The notes under the pieces: generated by a model | Seen by the model: the letters and a program-made list of their open reading frames with translations, nothing else | Told to the model about the DNA's origin: nothing | The model's database searches: none | In this document: positions 10,401-17,489 of the stretch, piece after piece | Position numbering within the stretch: the first letter of the stretch is position 1 | How the letters are laid out: each line of letters starts with the position of its first letter | From: Burkholderiaceae bacterium | Lineage (GTDB): Bacteria > Pseudomonadota > Gammaproteobacteria > Burkholderiales > Burkholderiaceae_C | Direction of reading: 5' to 3' | Length of the DNA: 64,000 nt | Assembly (NCBI GenBank): GCA_919902775.1 | Contig: CAKKRJ010000002.1 | Span: forward strand, 3,322 to 67,321 | Translations under genes and position numbers: made by a program

Positions 10401-10784
10401 GATGCGAGCTTTGACTACAGCAGCTTGGCTTACAGCGTGCAAGCGGGCAGCGACGGCGCGCAGCTGACCTGGTTGGGGGCCGACATGGTCTTGAACTTCT
10501 CCAGCTTCGTGGCACTGCACGGTGACGTGGCATCGGTTGACCTGAATGGCTCGGGTGCCAACACACTCAAGTTGGACTTGGCCGAAGTGCTGAGCAGCCT
10601 GGGCGAGATGGGCCAGCCGGTGCTGAAGGTGCAAGGCGGCAGCGACGACCGGGTGGCTTTGACACACGCCACCGATTGGACCGCCACCGGCACCAGCAGC
10701 GAAGCGGGCGTGCTCTACAACGTGTGGCAACACACAGGCAGCGCACACCAGGTGTTGATCGACCAGCACCTGCAAGTGATCTGA
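1404..10784 (+). CDS. Giant RTX calcium-binding / cadherin-like adhesin, downstream segment (probable T1SS substrate)
   Basis: 3126-aa ORF; multiple GGxGxDxL/N RTX blocks, two cadherin-like modules (ASVAENTAASTVVYDANANQVGEA...DASLFSINASTGQVKF), C-terminal VVLDLNHDGVLDYS...DSNHDGVFNAQDEKFGAFMVWQDADQDG Ca-binding region typical of large T1SS substrates. Confidence 0.9.
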   Translation: MQVSSVAGNTVLTFTGGETVTLVGVTAPAAGDTNAFLKALGIPTSLVFTSGTTASVAENTAASTVVYDANANQVGEATDAGITYSLQGIDASLFSINASTGQVKFLAPPDYEIPRNEGLNNSYQIQVLAANAAGAQATKDVTISVTNVAESTTASTGTTFTQTGLNGSGLVNYEANDLNFIIAGTTAGYRVLQVADNGSGGFAVTTVADYNFGTTYNAISLTGAQGSSGEREFQLVRIGCEVKFVDVAGGSVNVFAVNADTGVMTLEASVVATASTANYPRAVSVWENTDGGYTVNWSNYSTAGEYSIVFNANNTVKTAQASVGTAGAWTGTGATVDTGNGTEVRFELDNPYSATVRIIRINADGTSTNLGTQALTSGDGYAYTMFSARVPQATGPDKTYVYSTATNAVYAYELSSTGILTYKGTYTVTGTAVGASSADVYVNPVDGTVLATISGNTLRVNADGSLTSLSNLATPINASGSNESDQIVINGQLVLTNNTSNTLTIYKTGVGTGDQGLLNEGLNQQGTSGNDNLVGDADCSSKLWGLAGNDTLTGGTGADSLYGGSGTDSLLGGAGNDSLVGGTGADTLNGGTGNDTIDLGAADGANDVVVLSNGMGADTIVGFEAPVSNGSGGLTAKDVFDVSGFLVNGSVVMAADVVVTNDGNGNARLTFPDGESVVLVGISPSTASDLSFLNAIGFADGRGTVEGTSGNDLIDVNYTADPQGDLITSGSDTVRGLAGNDTINAGGGADSIMGGAGDDTLLLAGTFGNDTIAGGETLETLRDTLNASGVTADTTLTFSAAEAGTLTDGTSTATFSQIERFVLGSGNDTVNLALDTGAMNVNAGDGNDAFVLAAANITKLASTYNSADGVVPNLNGGAGLDTLRVSGGANLNLTTIATVSVTDAGGAYGSRLSSIEKIDLLTDTAANVVTLDTTDVQAMAGTNVINSGNKASMGVTGGTYVFSATETRHTMIVDGNTSDTVVLTGGFTDTGTTVVMNGATYTVYNQGSDAQVWVDSTVSLTTVPVVFTSGVTASVAENTAASTVVYDANANQVGEATDAGITYSLQGIDASLFSINASTGQVKFLAPPDYEIPRNEGLNNSYQIQVLAANAAGAQATKDVTISVTDVVESTTASTWTTSTQTGLNGSGLVTYEANDSNFVIAGTTTGYRVLQVADNGSGGVAVTTVANYDFGTAYNGISLTGAQGSSGAREFQLVRIGCEVKFVDVASGSVNVFAVNADTGMMTLEASVVATGSTASYPRSVTVWENTDGGYSVNWSNYSGAGEYSIVFNANNTVKTAQASVGTAGAFTGTGATVDTGSGTEARFEVDKPYNSTTVRIIKINADGTSTDLGVQSLTGGGGNSQTMFSARVPQATGLDKTYVYSPDGGVAYAYELSSTGTLTYIGQYTVTGVVSTSSSADVYVNPVDGTVLATISGNTLRVNANGSLTSLSNLSPAINTVKATESDQMVINGQLVLADNTSNTLTIYKTGVGTGDQGLLNEGLNQQGTSGNDNLVGDADCSSKLWGLAGNDTLTGGTGADSLYGGSGTDSLLGGAGNDSLVGGTGADTLNGGAGNDTIDLGAADGANDVVVLSNGMGADTVVGFEAPVSNGSGGWTAKDVFNVSGLLSNGSVVMAGEVVVTNDGNGNAKLTFPGGDSVILVGISPNTANDVGFLRAIGFADGTGIVEGTSGNDVIDVNYTADPQGDLITSGSDTVRGLAGNDTIQAGGGADNISGGSGDDTVLLTGTFGNDAIVGDETGETLGDTIDASGLTVATTITFTGAEAGTVVDGTSTVTFSQVENFKLGAGNDTLNGALATTAMSVDAGIGADSVIGGSGADTLVGGAGADLVGGGAGNDTIDLRVSGVGDGSNDAVALTNGMGNDVIYGFEAPTGTGSNLTPRDVFNRSGLTVNGLGVSVPQITVGNDGNGNATLTFPNGESVTLMGIAQADVTSDFLKAVGFPLELSDNIVTGTTGAELIDTAYTLDLGGDMVTNSGSTLRGLAGDDTLNGANGNDTIGSAVTPTEVLTNGGFESSTYSAGWASGTVGNWTVAGSGNVNFSQDGGSEWKPAISAGAGSAYALIGTNGGTNLSEITQAVSLTAGQSYTFSAKAMALDSTGAWFTPSATPPSALLQVLDQAGNVLGSVTVTQPSDTNTYATYTFSITPTLDVTTLRVAVKGQSQYNSIALDSVSVLNAVTTIDESGHDVINGGLGNDLVYAGTGNDTVQLTGVFGNDTIYGGTDSNGLDRDVLDASTLTAALTLNYIASKSGRLSDGTSTANFYEMEAVKLGSGNDTLNAGGQTVAINVDGAAGNDSLLGGAGNDTLIGGAGADTIKGGAGNDSFDLRVSDAGDGVNDTLVLSTGSGDDTVEGFEGPTGSAGSLVGHDLLNVAALTTSTGALTHTNNVTVAASGSNTVLTFVNGEKLTLNGISAASVTSEFLAAMGIPLYSAPQTLNTTASSTVISGHTAPTLTNGSGGAASTNSDVVTLSNGNFVVLSGDCAAGNNGAMPLKVYLTVHNASGTVLGQVAVVNSPDAGQTAIRDVSLTDLHDGRIAIQYLLNTVIVGGNGEQTIRSYGHIYDISNLASLTQVGTFNNGTWNYVNNIAGLPMADSVDLDANSFLSYSVTQNTTNLVATVLSNTGTVLRSYTIDSAVLSRSAIRNDAQLEANGHVVFLYQQTDGDVVMTDLNPTTGELSTPKVVTTLLSGTSPATVSQLRMTTLTNGDYLVEVNTSLYRLDSSFNVLTQITQPESTEIASDVTKVVALADGGFAMVYGAHYVYNVGYGIYVQVYDKFNNKNGGEITLAAAGSAYTSNDVGLSALNGGGFVVTWAGGTGGREVSMKIFNATGAPVVLDLNHDGVLDYSTVAMDVNGDRVLDQTAWVGAKDGVLVWDKQGDGLVHDQSQYAFIQYGGSTDLEGLAIGFDSNHDGVFNAQDEKFGAFMVWQDADQDGVSDAGETRSLAEEGLTSIDLTSDGVARTPAAGVTESGQTTATTSDGSSMLVADASFDYSSLAYSVQAGSDGAQLTWLGADMVLNFSSFVALHGDVASVDLNGSGANTLKLDLAEVLSSLGEMGQPVLKVQGGSDDRVALTHATDWTATGTSSEAGVLYNVWQHTGSAHQVLIDQHLQVI
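1540..3610 (+). repeat. Copy A of ~2.94 kb intragenic duplication (cadherin + unknown module + RTX)
   Basis: Matches 4477-6550 with offset 2937-2940 bp; blocks ~1561-1838 and ~2905-3177 read as identical to copy B. Confidence 0.85.
4477..6550 (+). repeat. Copy B of ~2.94 kb intragenic duplication
   Basis: See copy A; blocks ~4498-4775 and ~5845-6117 read as identical to copy A. Confidence 0.85.
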
Positions 10785-10805
10785 CCTGAGGTCCCCCAGC
10801 CAAAA

Positions 10806-10857
10806 CCCCACACCTCACCAGAGGTGTGGGGTCACAAGCACGAAGCGCTTGTGACCC
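10806..10857. terminator. Two overlapping hairpins between convergent genes (possible bidirectional terminator)
   Basis: ccccacacctcaccagaggtgtgggg (10806-10831) and gggtcacaagcacgaagcgcttgtgaccc (10829-10857) share the GGG; lies between the giant ORF and fbp. Confidence 0.55.
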
Positions 10858-10971
10858 AGGCAAGAGCGAAGGATCAACCGAGAGTGAGTGACGCAGGCGC
10901 CAGAAGAGGCTCTGACGCGGTGGTGCCGACCGGGCACACCCGAGGGGGGTGCCCTGGCGGGGTGCTTGCAG

Positions 10972-11997
10972 TCAGGGTTGGGCGTGGGCGTGGGCTTTGG
11001 CGTGGTATTGGGTCACGCGCTCGACTTCGTTTTTGGAGCCCAGCACCACGCTCACGCGCTCGTGCAATTGGCTTGGCTGCAGATCCAGAATGCGGTCCTT
11101 GCCGTTGGTGGCCGCGCCACCGGCTTGTTCGATCAGCCAGCTCATGGGGTTGGCTTCATACAGCAGGCGCAGCTTGCCGGGTTTGTGCGGCTCGCGCTTG
11201 TCCCAGGGGTACATGAACACGCCGCCACGCGTCAGGATGCGGTGCACGTCGGCCACCATGCTGGCAATCCAGCGCATGTTGAAGTCTTTGCCGCGCGGGC
11301 CTTCCTTACCCTGCAGGCATTCGTCGATGTAGCGGCGCACCGGCTCGTCCCAGTGGCGCATGTTGCTCATGTTGATGGCGAACTCTTGGGTGTCGGCAGG
11401 CACCTGCACGTTTTCTTGCGTGAGCACGAACGAGCCTTGCTCACGGTCGAGTGTGAACATGGCCACGCCATCGCCCACGGTCAGCACCAGGGTGGTTTGC
11501 GGGCCGTAGATGCAGTAGCCTGCGGCCACTTGCTGCTGGCCGGGTTGCAAGAAATCTTGCTCGGTGACGCCCTGGCTGTCTTCCGGCTTTTTGAGTACGC
11601 TGAAAATCGTGCCAATGCTGACATTGACATCGATGTTCGACGAGCCGTCGAGCGGGTCGAACATCAGCAGGTATTCGCCTTGCGGGTAGCGGTTGGGCAC
11701 CAGGTAGATGCTGTCCATTTCTTCCGAGGCCATGGCCGCCAGGTGGCCGCCCCATTCATTGGCTTCGATCAGCACCTCGTTGGCAATGATGTCCAGTTTT
11801 TTCTGCACCTCGCCTTGCACGTTCTCGCTTTCGGCACTGCCCAGCACACCGCCCAACGCGCCTTTGTTGACGGCGTGGCTGATGCTTTTGCAGGCGCGGG
11901 CCACCACTTCAAGCAGCAAGCGCAGCTCGGCCGGGATGTGGCCTTTGTCGCGTTGTTGTTCGACCAGGTAGCGGGACAGGGAAATTTTGCTGCTCAT
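10972..11997 (-). CDS. fbp: Fructose-1,6-bisphosphatase class I
   Basis: [37 protein letters not shown]...[21 protein letters not shown]...GGVFMYPWD; class I FBPase motifs. Confidence 0.96.
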   Translation of the reverse strand: MSSKISLSRYLVEQQRDKGHIPAELRLLLEVVARACKSISHAVNKGALGGVLGSAESENVQGEVQKKLDIIANEVLIEANEWGGHLAAMASEEMDSIYLVPNRYPQGEYLLMFDPLDGSSNIDVNVSIGTIFSVLKKPEDSQGVTEQDFLQPGQQQVAAGYCIYGPQTTLVLTVGDGVAMFTLDREQGSFVLTQENVQVPADTQEFAINMSNMRHWDEPVRRYIDECLQGKEGPRGKDFNMRWIASMVADVHRILTRGGVFMYPWDKREPHKPGKLRLLYEANPMSWLIEQAGGAATNGKDRILDLQPSQLHERVSVVLGSKNEVERVTQYHAKAHAHAQP

Positions 11998-12036
11998 GGG
12001 AGGTCCTTGGGTTCTGGTGCTGAGGTCAGGCCGCGT

Positions 12037-14775
12037 TCATGCGGCACTGAGGGCGCGGCTGATCACTTCGCGCACATCGTTGCTCAAGTCGGCTTTGGTG
12101 GCCACGCGCTCGATCGCCACGTGGGCGGCACTGCGGTAGGGCTCGGCCAGGCGGCTCCAGCGGTCCATGGCACGGGCCAGTCGCGCGGCCACTTGCGGGT
12201 TGATCGCGTCCAGCGCCAGCACCTGCTCGCTCCAGTACACATAGCCTGCCGCATCGGCGCGGTGAAAGCCTGCCGGATTGGCGCTGCAGTAGCTGAAGAT
12301 CAGGCTGCGCGCCCGGTTGGGGTTGCGCAGGCTGAAGTCTGGGTGTTGCATGAGCTGACGCACGCGTGGCAGCACATCGCCCGCGCGGGCAGGGGCGCTG
12401 GCCTGCAAGGCAAACCACTTGTCGATCACCAGGGCTTCGTGCTGGAACAGTTTGTGGAACAGGGCCAGCGCGTCTTGCGCCAAGGCATGTCCGCTGACCA
12501 CCAGCGCCGACAAGGCGTTGAAGCGGTCGGTCATGTTGCCCGCATCCTTGAACTGCTGGTACACGCGGCCAGGCGTGACGGCATCGCCACTGTGCACGGC
12601 GGCCACGCACAGCATGCCCATGGCCAGGCCCGCCAGGGCGCGGCGGCCGCTGGATTTGGCGTCGGGCGTGTAGGCACCGTTGTGTTTGTGGGCATCCCAG
12701 GCCCATTGCCAGTCGGCCTGCAAGGCCGTGGCCAGTTGCAGGCGCATGGTTTCACGCAAGGTGTGCACGCGCTGCGGGTCCACCATGGTCAGTTGGTCGG
12801 CGATGTAGTTCTCGGACGGCAGCGTGAGCGCCAGGTCCTTGAAGGCCGCGTCCAGACCGGGGTGGCGCAACACGTTGCGCAGGGCGGCGATCAGCGCATC
12901 GGACAGCACGGGTTGGCCCGTCAGATCCTTGTTTTGCTGCATGGCGTCGAGGGCGCTTTGCAGCATCAGGCGTTGGCCGGCTTCCCACTGGTTGAACGGG
13001 TCGCTGTCGTGGGCCAGCAAGATCAGCAGGTCGGCTGCACCCAGGCCATCTTCCAGCACCACGGGGGCACTGAAGCCCCGCAGCAGGGACGGCACGGGTT
13101 CGCTGTCCAGGTTGACGAAGGTGTAGCTGGCGCTGGCATCCGTCAGCACCAGGGTCTGCTGCAGGGCGCTGTCGGTTGCACCCGCCAATTGCAAGGGCAG
13201 CGCTTGGCCGTCGCGATCGAGCAAGCCGAGGGTGACCGGGATGACAAACGGCGCTTTGTGAGCTTGGTCGGGCGTGGCCGGGCAGCTTTGGCTGAGCGTG
13301 AGGGTGTAGCTGCGCTCGGCGGCGTTGTAGGCCCCCGTCGCCTGCAGGCGGGGTGTGCCTGCCTGGCTGTACCAGTGCTTGAACGCGGGCAGGTTGTGCG
13401 CCAGGGCCGATGCCGGGTTGGCGTCGGCAATGGCTTGCGCAAAATCGTCGCAGGTCACGGCCTGGCCATCGTGGCGTTCAAAGTAGAGCTTCATGCCCTT
13501 GGCAAAGCCGGCTCGGCCTTGGTTGTCGGCCGGTGTGGCGACCAGGGTCTGCATCATGCGAACGACTTCAGAGCCCTTTTCGTAGATGGTGACGGTGTAA
13601 AAATTGTTGATTTCCACATAGCTGTCGGGGCGCACCGGGTGGGCCATGGGGCCAGCGTCTTCGGCAAACTGCACCGTCCGCAGCACGCGCACGTCTTCGA
13701 TGCGTTTGACGGCGCGGGCACTGACCTCACCGGCCATGTCCTGGCTGAACTCCTGGTCGCGGAAGACCGTGAGGCCTTCTTTCAGCGAGAGCTGAAACCA
13801 GTCGCGGCAGGTGATGCGGTTGCCGGTCCAGTTGTGGAAGTATTCGTGACCGACCACGCTTTCGATGTTGCCGAAATCCATGTCGGTGGCTGTGGCCGGG
13901 TTCGCCAACACGTATTTGGTGTTGAAGATGTTCAGGCCCTTGTTTTCCATGGCGCCCATGTTGAAGTCGCTGGTGGCGACGATCATGAAACGTTCCAGAT
14001 CCAGTGGCAGGCCAAAACGCGCTTCGTCCCAGGCCACGCTGGCCATCAGCGAGTTCATGGCGTGTTCGGTCTTGTCCAGGTCGCCGGGGCGCACGAACAC
14101 TTGCAGCAAATGCTCGGTGCCGCTGCGGCTGAGGATGCGTTGTTCACGTGCGACCAGTTGACCCGCCACCAAGGCGAACAAATAGCAGGGCTTCTTGTGC
14201 GGATCGACCCACTTGGCAAAATGCCGGGGGCCGTTGGGGCCGTCTTCCAGCGCACCTTGCTCGACCAGGTTGCCGTTGGACAGCAGCACCGGGTACTTGG
14301 CCTTGTCGGCACGCAGCGTGACCGTGAAACTGGCCATCACGTCCGGACGGTCCAGGAAATAGGTGATGCGCCGAAAGCCCTCGGCTTCGCACTGGGTGAA
14401 GAATGAGTCGTTGCTGACGTACAGGCCCATCAGCTGGGTGTTCTTCTCGGGGCTGCAGGTGGTGAAGATTTCCAGCTCGAAGGTTTCGGCGCTCCCGTCT
14501 TCCATGCCCGGCAGGTTTTCCAGCACCAGTTGGCCACCGTCCATCTTGAACGAGGTGCCTGCGCCGTTGACCAGCACGCGTGCCAGGTTCAGATCTTCCC
14601 CATGCAGGCGCAGCGGCTGGGTCGCCACGTCGGGATTGCGGCGCAGACGCATCTTGTTCAAGACGCGGGTTTTGGCCGGATCGAGGTCGAACGTCAGATC
14701 GACCGTGTCGATCCAGAAGGCCGGGGCGGCATAAGCCTCCCGGCGAATCGCGGTGGGTTGTCCTTCACGCATCAC
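12037..14775 (-). CDS. pepN: Aminopeptidase N (M1 family)
   Basis: MGAMENKGLNIFN and HEYFHNWTGNRITCRDWFQLSLKEGLTVFRDQEF motifs; 912 aa. Confidence 0.97.
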   Translation of the reverse strand: MMREGQPTAIRREAYAAPAFWIDTVDLTFDLDPAKTRVLNKMRLRRNPDVATQPLRLHGEDLNLARVLVNGAGTSFKMDGGQLVLENLPGMEDGSAETFELEIFTTCSPEKNTQLMGLYVSNDSFFTQCEAEGFRRITYFLDRPDVMASFTVTLRADKAKYPVLLSNGNLVEQGALEDGPNGPRHFAKWVDPHKKPCYLFALVAGQLVAREQRILSRSGTEHLLQVFVRPGDLDKTEHAMNSLMASVAWDEARFGLPLDLERFMIVATSDFNMGAMENKGLNIFNTKYVLANPATATDMDFGNIESVVGHEYFHNWTGNRITCRDWFQLSLKEGLTVFRDQEFSQDMAGEVSARAVKRIEDVRVLRTVQFAEDAGPMAHPVRPDSYVEINNFYTVTIYEKGSEVVRMMQTLVATPADNQGRAGFAKGMKLYFERHDGQAVTCDDFAQAIADANPASALAHNLPAFKHWYSQAGTPRLQATGAYNAAERSYTLTLSQSCPATPDQAHKAPFVIPVTLGLLDRDGQALPLQLAGATDSALQQTLVLTDASASYTFVNLDSEPVPSLLRGFSAPVVLEDGLGAADLLILLAHDSDPFNQWEAGQRLMLQSALDAMQQNKDLTGQPVLSDALIAALRNVLRHPGLDAAFKDLALTLPSENYIADQLTMVDPQRVHTLRETMRLQLATALQADWQWAWDAHKHNGAYTPDAKSSGRRALAGLAMGMLCVAAVHSGDAVTPGRVYQQFKDAGNMTDRFNALSALVVSGHALAQDALALFHKLFQHEALVIDKWFALQASAPARAGDVLPRVRQLMQHPDFSLRNPNRARSLIFSYCSANPAGFHRADAAGYVYWSEQVLALDAINPQVAARLARAMDRWSRLAEPYRSAAHVAIERVATKADLSNDVREVISRALSAA

Positions 14776-14805
14776 TAACTCCGTTGTGTTTGCTGTCTGA
14801 CGAGG

Positions 14806-15910
14806 TCAGAGGCCTTGTTTCAGTGAGGCTTCGATGAACGCATCGAGGTCGCCATCGAGCACCTTCTGGGTGGCCGAAATTTCGACGTTGGTGCGCAAAT
14901 CCTTGATGCGGCTGTTGTCCAGCACATAGCTGCGGATCTGGTGACCCCAGCCCACATCGGTCTTGGTGTCTTCCAGCTTTTGCTGCTCTTCCATGCGTTT
15001 GCGCATTTCGAAGTCGTACAGACGTGAACGCAGGCGCTGCCAGGCCACGTCGCGGTTGCTGTGCTGGCTACGCCCGTCTTGACACTGCACCACGATACCG
15101 GTCGGGATGTGCGTCAACCGCACAGCCGAATCGGTTTTGTTGATGTGCTGGCCGCCCGCACCACTGGCGCGGAAGGTGTCGGTGCGCACGTCCGACGGGT
15201 TGATGTCGATCTGGATCGAGTCGTCGATCTCGGGGTACACAAACAGCGAGGCGAACGAGGTGTGGCGACCCCCGGAAGAGTCAAACGGGCTTTTGCGCAC
15301 CAGACGGTGCACACCGGTTTCGGTGCGCAGCAAGCCGTAGGCGTATTCGCCCTCGATCTTGATGGTGGCACCTTTGATGCCCGCGGTGTCGCCTGGCGTT
15401 TCTTCTTCCACCGTGGCTTTGAAGCCCTTGCGTTCGGCGTATTTGAGGTACTGGCGCAGCAACATGCTGGCCCAGTCACACGCCTCGGTGCCGCCCGCGC
15501 CTGCCTGGATGTCCACGAAGCAGTTCAGCGGATCGGCCTCATGGCGGAACATGCGACGGAATTCGAGGTCTTCGACCAGCTGAGCCAATTTGGCGGTCTC
15601 GGCCTCGATGGTCTTGAGGCCATCGTCGTCGCCTTCTTCCTTGCTCATTTCGAAGAGTTCAAGGTTGTCGGCCAGTTCACTGGTCAGGCTGGTGATGGTC
15701 ACCACCACGCCGTCGAGGGCTTTTTTCTCTTTGCCCAGTTCCTGGGCTTTCTTTGGGTCGTTCCAGACCGAGGGATCTTCGAGCGATGCGTTGACGGTTC
15801 TCAGCCGTTCAGATTTGGCATCGTAGTCAAAGATACCCCCGTAATTCATGGGTCCGCGCAGTCAGGTCTGTGAGGGTTGCGCCGATTTGGTTGATGTGTT
15901 CTGCGTCCAT
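14806..15910 (-). CDS. prfB: Peptide chain release factor 2 (programmed +1 frameshift; ORF track shows only 14806-15849)
   Basis: GGQ motif ([25 protein letters not shown]). Upstream ATG at 15910 gives [27 protein letters not shown] then CTT TGA C; +1 shift joins [12 protein letters not shown]. Confidence 0.95.
15826..15841 (-). promoter_or_regulatory. prfB: prfB +1 programmed frameshift site (GGGGGTATCTTTGAC)
   Basis: Minus strand reads CGGGGGTATCTTTGAC: internal SD-like GGGGG followed by CTT-TGA-C; in-frame TGA at 15829-15827. Confidence 0.95.
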
Positions 15911-15980
15911 GGGGAAAGTTTCCGGTTCGGTAAACCGGGCATTTTCTCATGAGTTGACTCGGTGCGGCCTGGGCTGTGGC

Positions 15981-16511
15981 TTAAAACTGCCGCCCGTAAG
16001 AGAACATCACCGCTGCGGTGCCCAGCAGCATGACCTGAACCGAGTCGTGCTGCGTCAGCTTGTAGCCAATGGCCGGGATGACAGCGGGGGAGAACCCGTG
16101 GACATTGAAAGGGACTTTGTGGTCATAAGGTGCCACATAGCCATACAGCAGTCCGCCCGTGACTTTGGCAAACAGCTGCGGCACACCCAGCAGGTGGTTG
16201 AACCGCTGCCCGGCATACACATAGACCGAGGGCTGCCCAAAAGAGTTGCTGAAAAAGCTGATGCCGCACAAACGGTCACCCGGCAAGGCTTCGTCGACCG
16301 CCACCAGGACCACCTGTTTGTGTTCCGGGTTCTGGCTCCAGTGGTGGGTGTGGGGGGAAAACATGAACTCCCCCCGGGTGGAGGGTTCAGGGGCCTCTTG
16401 CACGGCCAGAAAGTCTGGGCAATGGCGTTGACTGGACGCAGCCTGCGCCGACGACAAACAGGCTGAAAGGGCCCCAAGCAGGAAAAAACGCAGTGCGTGC
16501 ACGGAAGACAT
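15981..16511 (-). CDS. Small exported protein, possible outer-membrane beta-barrel; function unknown
   Basis: Signal peptide-like N-terminus (MSSVHALRFFLLGALSACLSSAQA); aromatic C-terminus ending ...AAVMFSYGRQF. Confidence 0.7.
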   Translation of the reverse strand: MSSVHALRFFLLGALSACLSSAQAASSQRHCPDFLAVQEAPEPSTRGEFMFSPHTHHWSQNPEHKQVVLVAVDEALPGDRLCGISFFSNSFGQPSVYVYAGQRFNHLLGVPQLFAKVTGGLLYGYVAPYDHKVPFNVHGFSPAVIPAIGYKLTQHDSVQVMLLGTAAVMFSYGRQF

Positions 16512-16555
16512 GGCGATCGATCAAGGATATGGAATCCATGGAATTCTAAAACCTG

Positions 16556-17476
16556 TCAATTGACGAACTTTTCAATCATTGTGGCCAGGGTCTGCGGCTG
16601 GTCGTGGTGCAGCATGTGGCCTGCGTCGTGCACAACGGCTTTTTCAAGCACCGCAACGGCTTGCAAACGCTCGTGGTATTCGGCCAGCGTGTAGCGGCCC
16701 TTCCACCATTGGCCGAGCGAATCGTCCACCGCTTCCACCGCGAGCACCGGGGCCGCAATGCGGCGGTACGTCTCCAGCGTTTCATCGACATGGAACAAAT
16801 AGGGGTTGATCACCTTGTGTGCTGCGTCGCCCAGAATCCGCCACTGCCCATCGCTGCCGGGCTGGGCCCAGTGCTGCGCCAGCCAGTGGGCCTTGTCCGG
16901 GCTCAGGCGGCGGTTGGTTTTCATCAGCCGAGCCGCCACGCCGGAGGCATCGGCATAGGGTTTCAGGTCATTGTCCCCATGGCGCTGCGCTTTGAGCTCG
17001 TCCAGCCATTGGGCCATGCGCCCGGGGGCTTGGGCGGGTCGGGTCGCGGGCATGCCAAAACCTTCCAGATTGACCAGGCGGCGAATGCGCTCGGGGCGAG
17101 TGCCTGCGTACATCATGACCACGTTGCCGCCCATGCTGTGGCCCACCAGATCGATGGCTTGGCCGGGGTAGAGGGTGTCCAGCAAGGCGTCCAGGTCGGC
17201 CAGGTAGTCGGGGAACCAGTAGCTGTCGGTGGCCGTGGCTTCGGTCAGGCCGTAGCCGCGCCAGTCCATGGCGATGATGGGGCGTTGCTGGACAAAGGCT
17301 TCGCTGAAAGCGTCCACCATGAATTGCCAGGACGCGGCCACATCCATCCAGCCGTGGGCCAAAACCAGGGGGGTGGCGCCGGGCGAGCCCCATTGGCGAA
17401 CGTGGTAACGGCAGCCGCGCAGCGGCACCCAGAGGCTTTGTGATTCGCGTTGAACTTGGTACATACTTTCGATCAT
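16556..17476 (-). CDS. Alpha/beta hydrolase (start 17476 or 17464)
   Basis: VLAHGWMDVAASW, DLVGHSMGGNVVMMYAGTRP nucleophile elbow; C-terminal HDAGHMLHHDQP. The track start at 17563 would overlap the divergent gene. Confidence 0.85.
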   Translation of the reverse strand: MIESMYQVQRESQSLWVPLRGCRYHVRQWGSPGATPLVLAHGWMDVAASWQFMVDAFSEAFVQQRPIIAMDWRGYGLTEATATDSYWFPDYLADLDALLDTLYPGQAIDLVGHSMGGNVVMMYAGTRPERIRRLVNLEGFGMPATRPAQAPGRMAQWLDELKAQRHGDNDLKPYADASGVAARLMKTNRRLSPDKAHWLAQHWAQPGSDGQWRILGDAAHKVINPYLFHVDETLETYRRIAAPVLAVEAVDDSLGQWWKGRYTLAEYHERLQAVAVLEKAVVHDAGHMLHHDQPQTLATMIEKFVN

Positions 17477-17489
17477 AAGGAGACACACC

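Noticed and set aside
10932-10954. GGGCAC...GTGCCC hairpin near the fbp 3' end as a terminator
   Set aside because: No U-tract on either strand; too weak to call separately.
10888-14406. 1172-aa plus-strand ORF
   Set aside because: Fully antisense to fbp and pepN, which have clear catalytic motifs; His/Gly/Ala-rich composition typical of GC-rich shadow ORFs.
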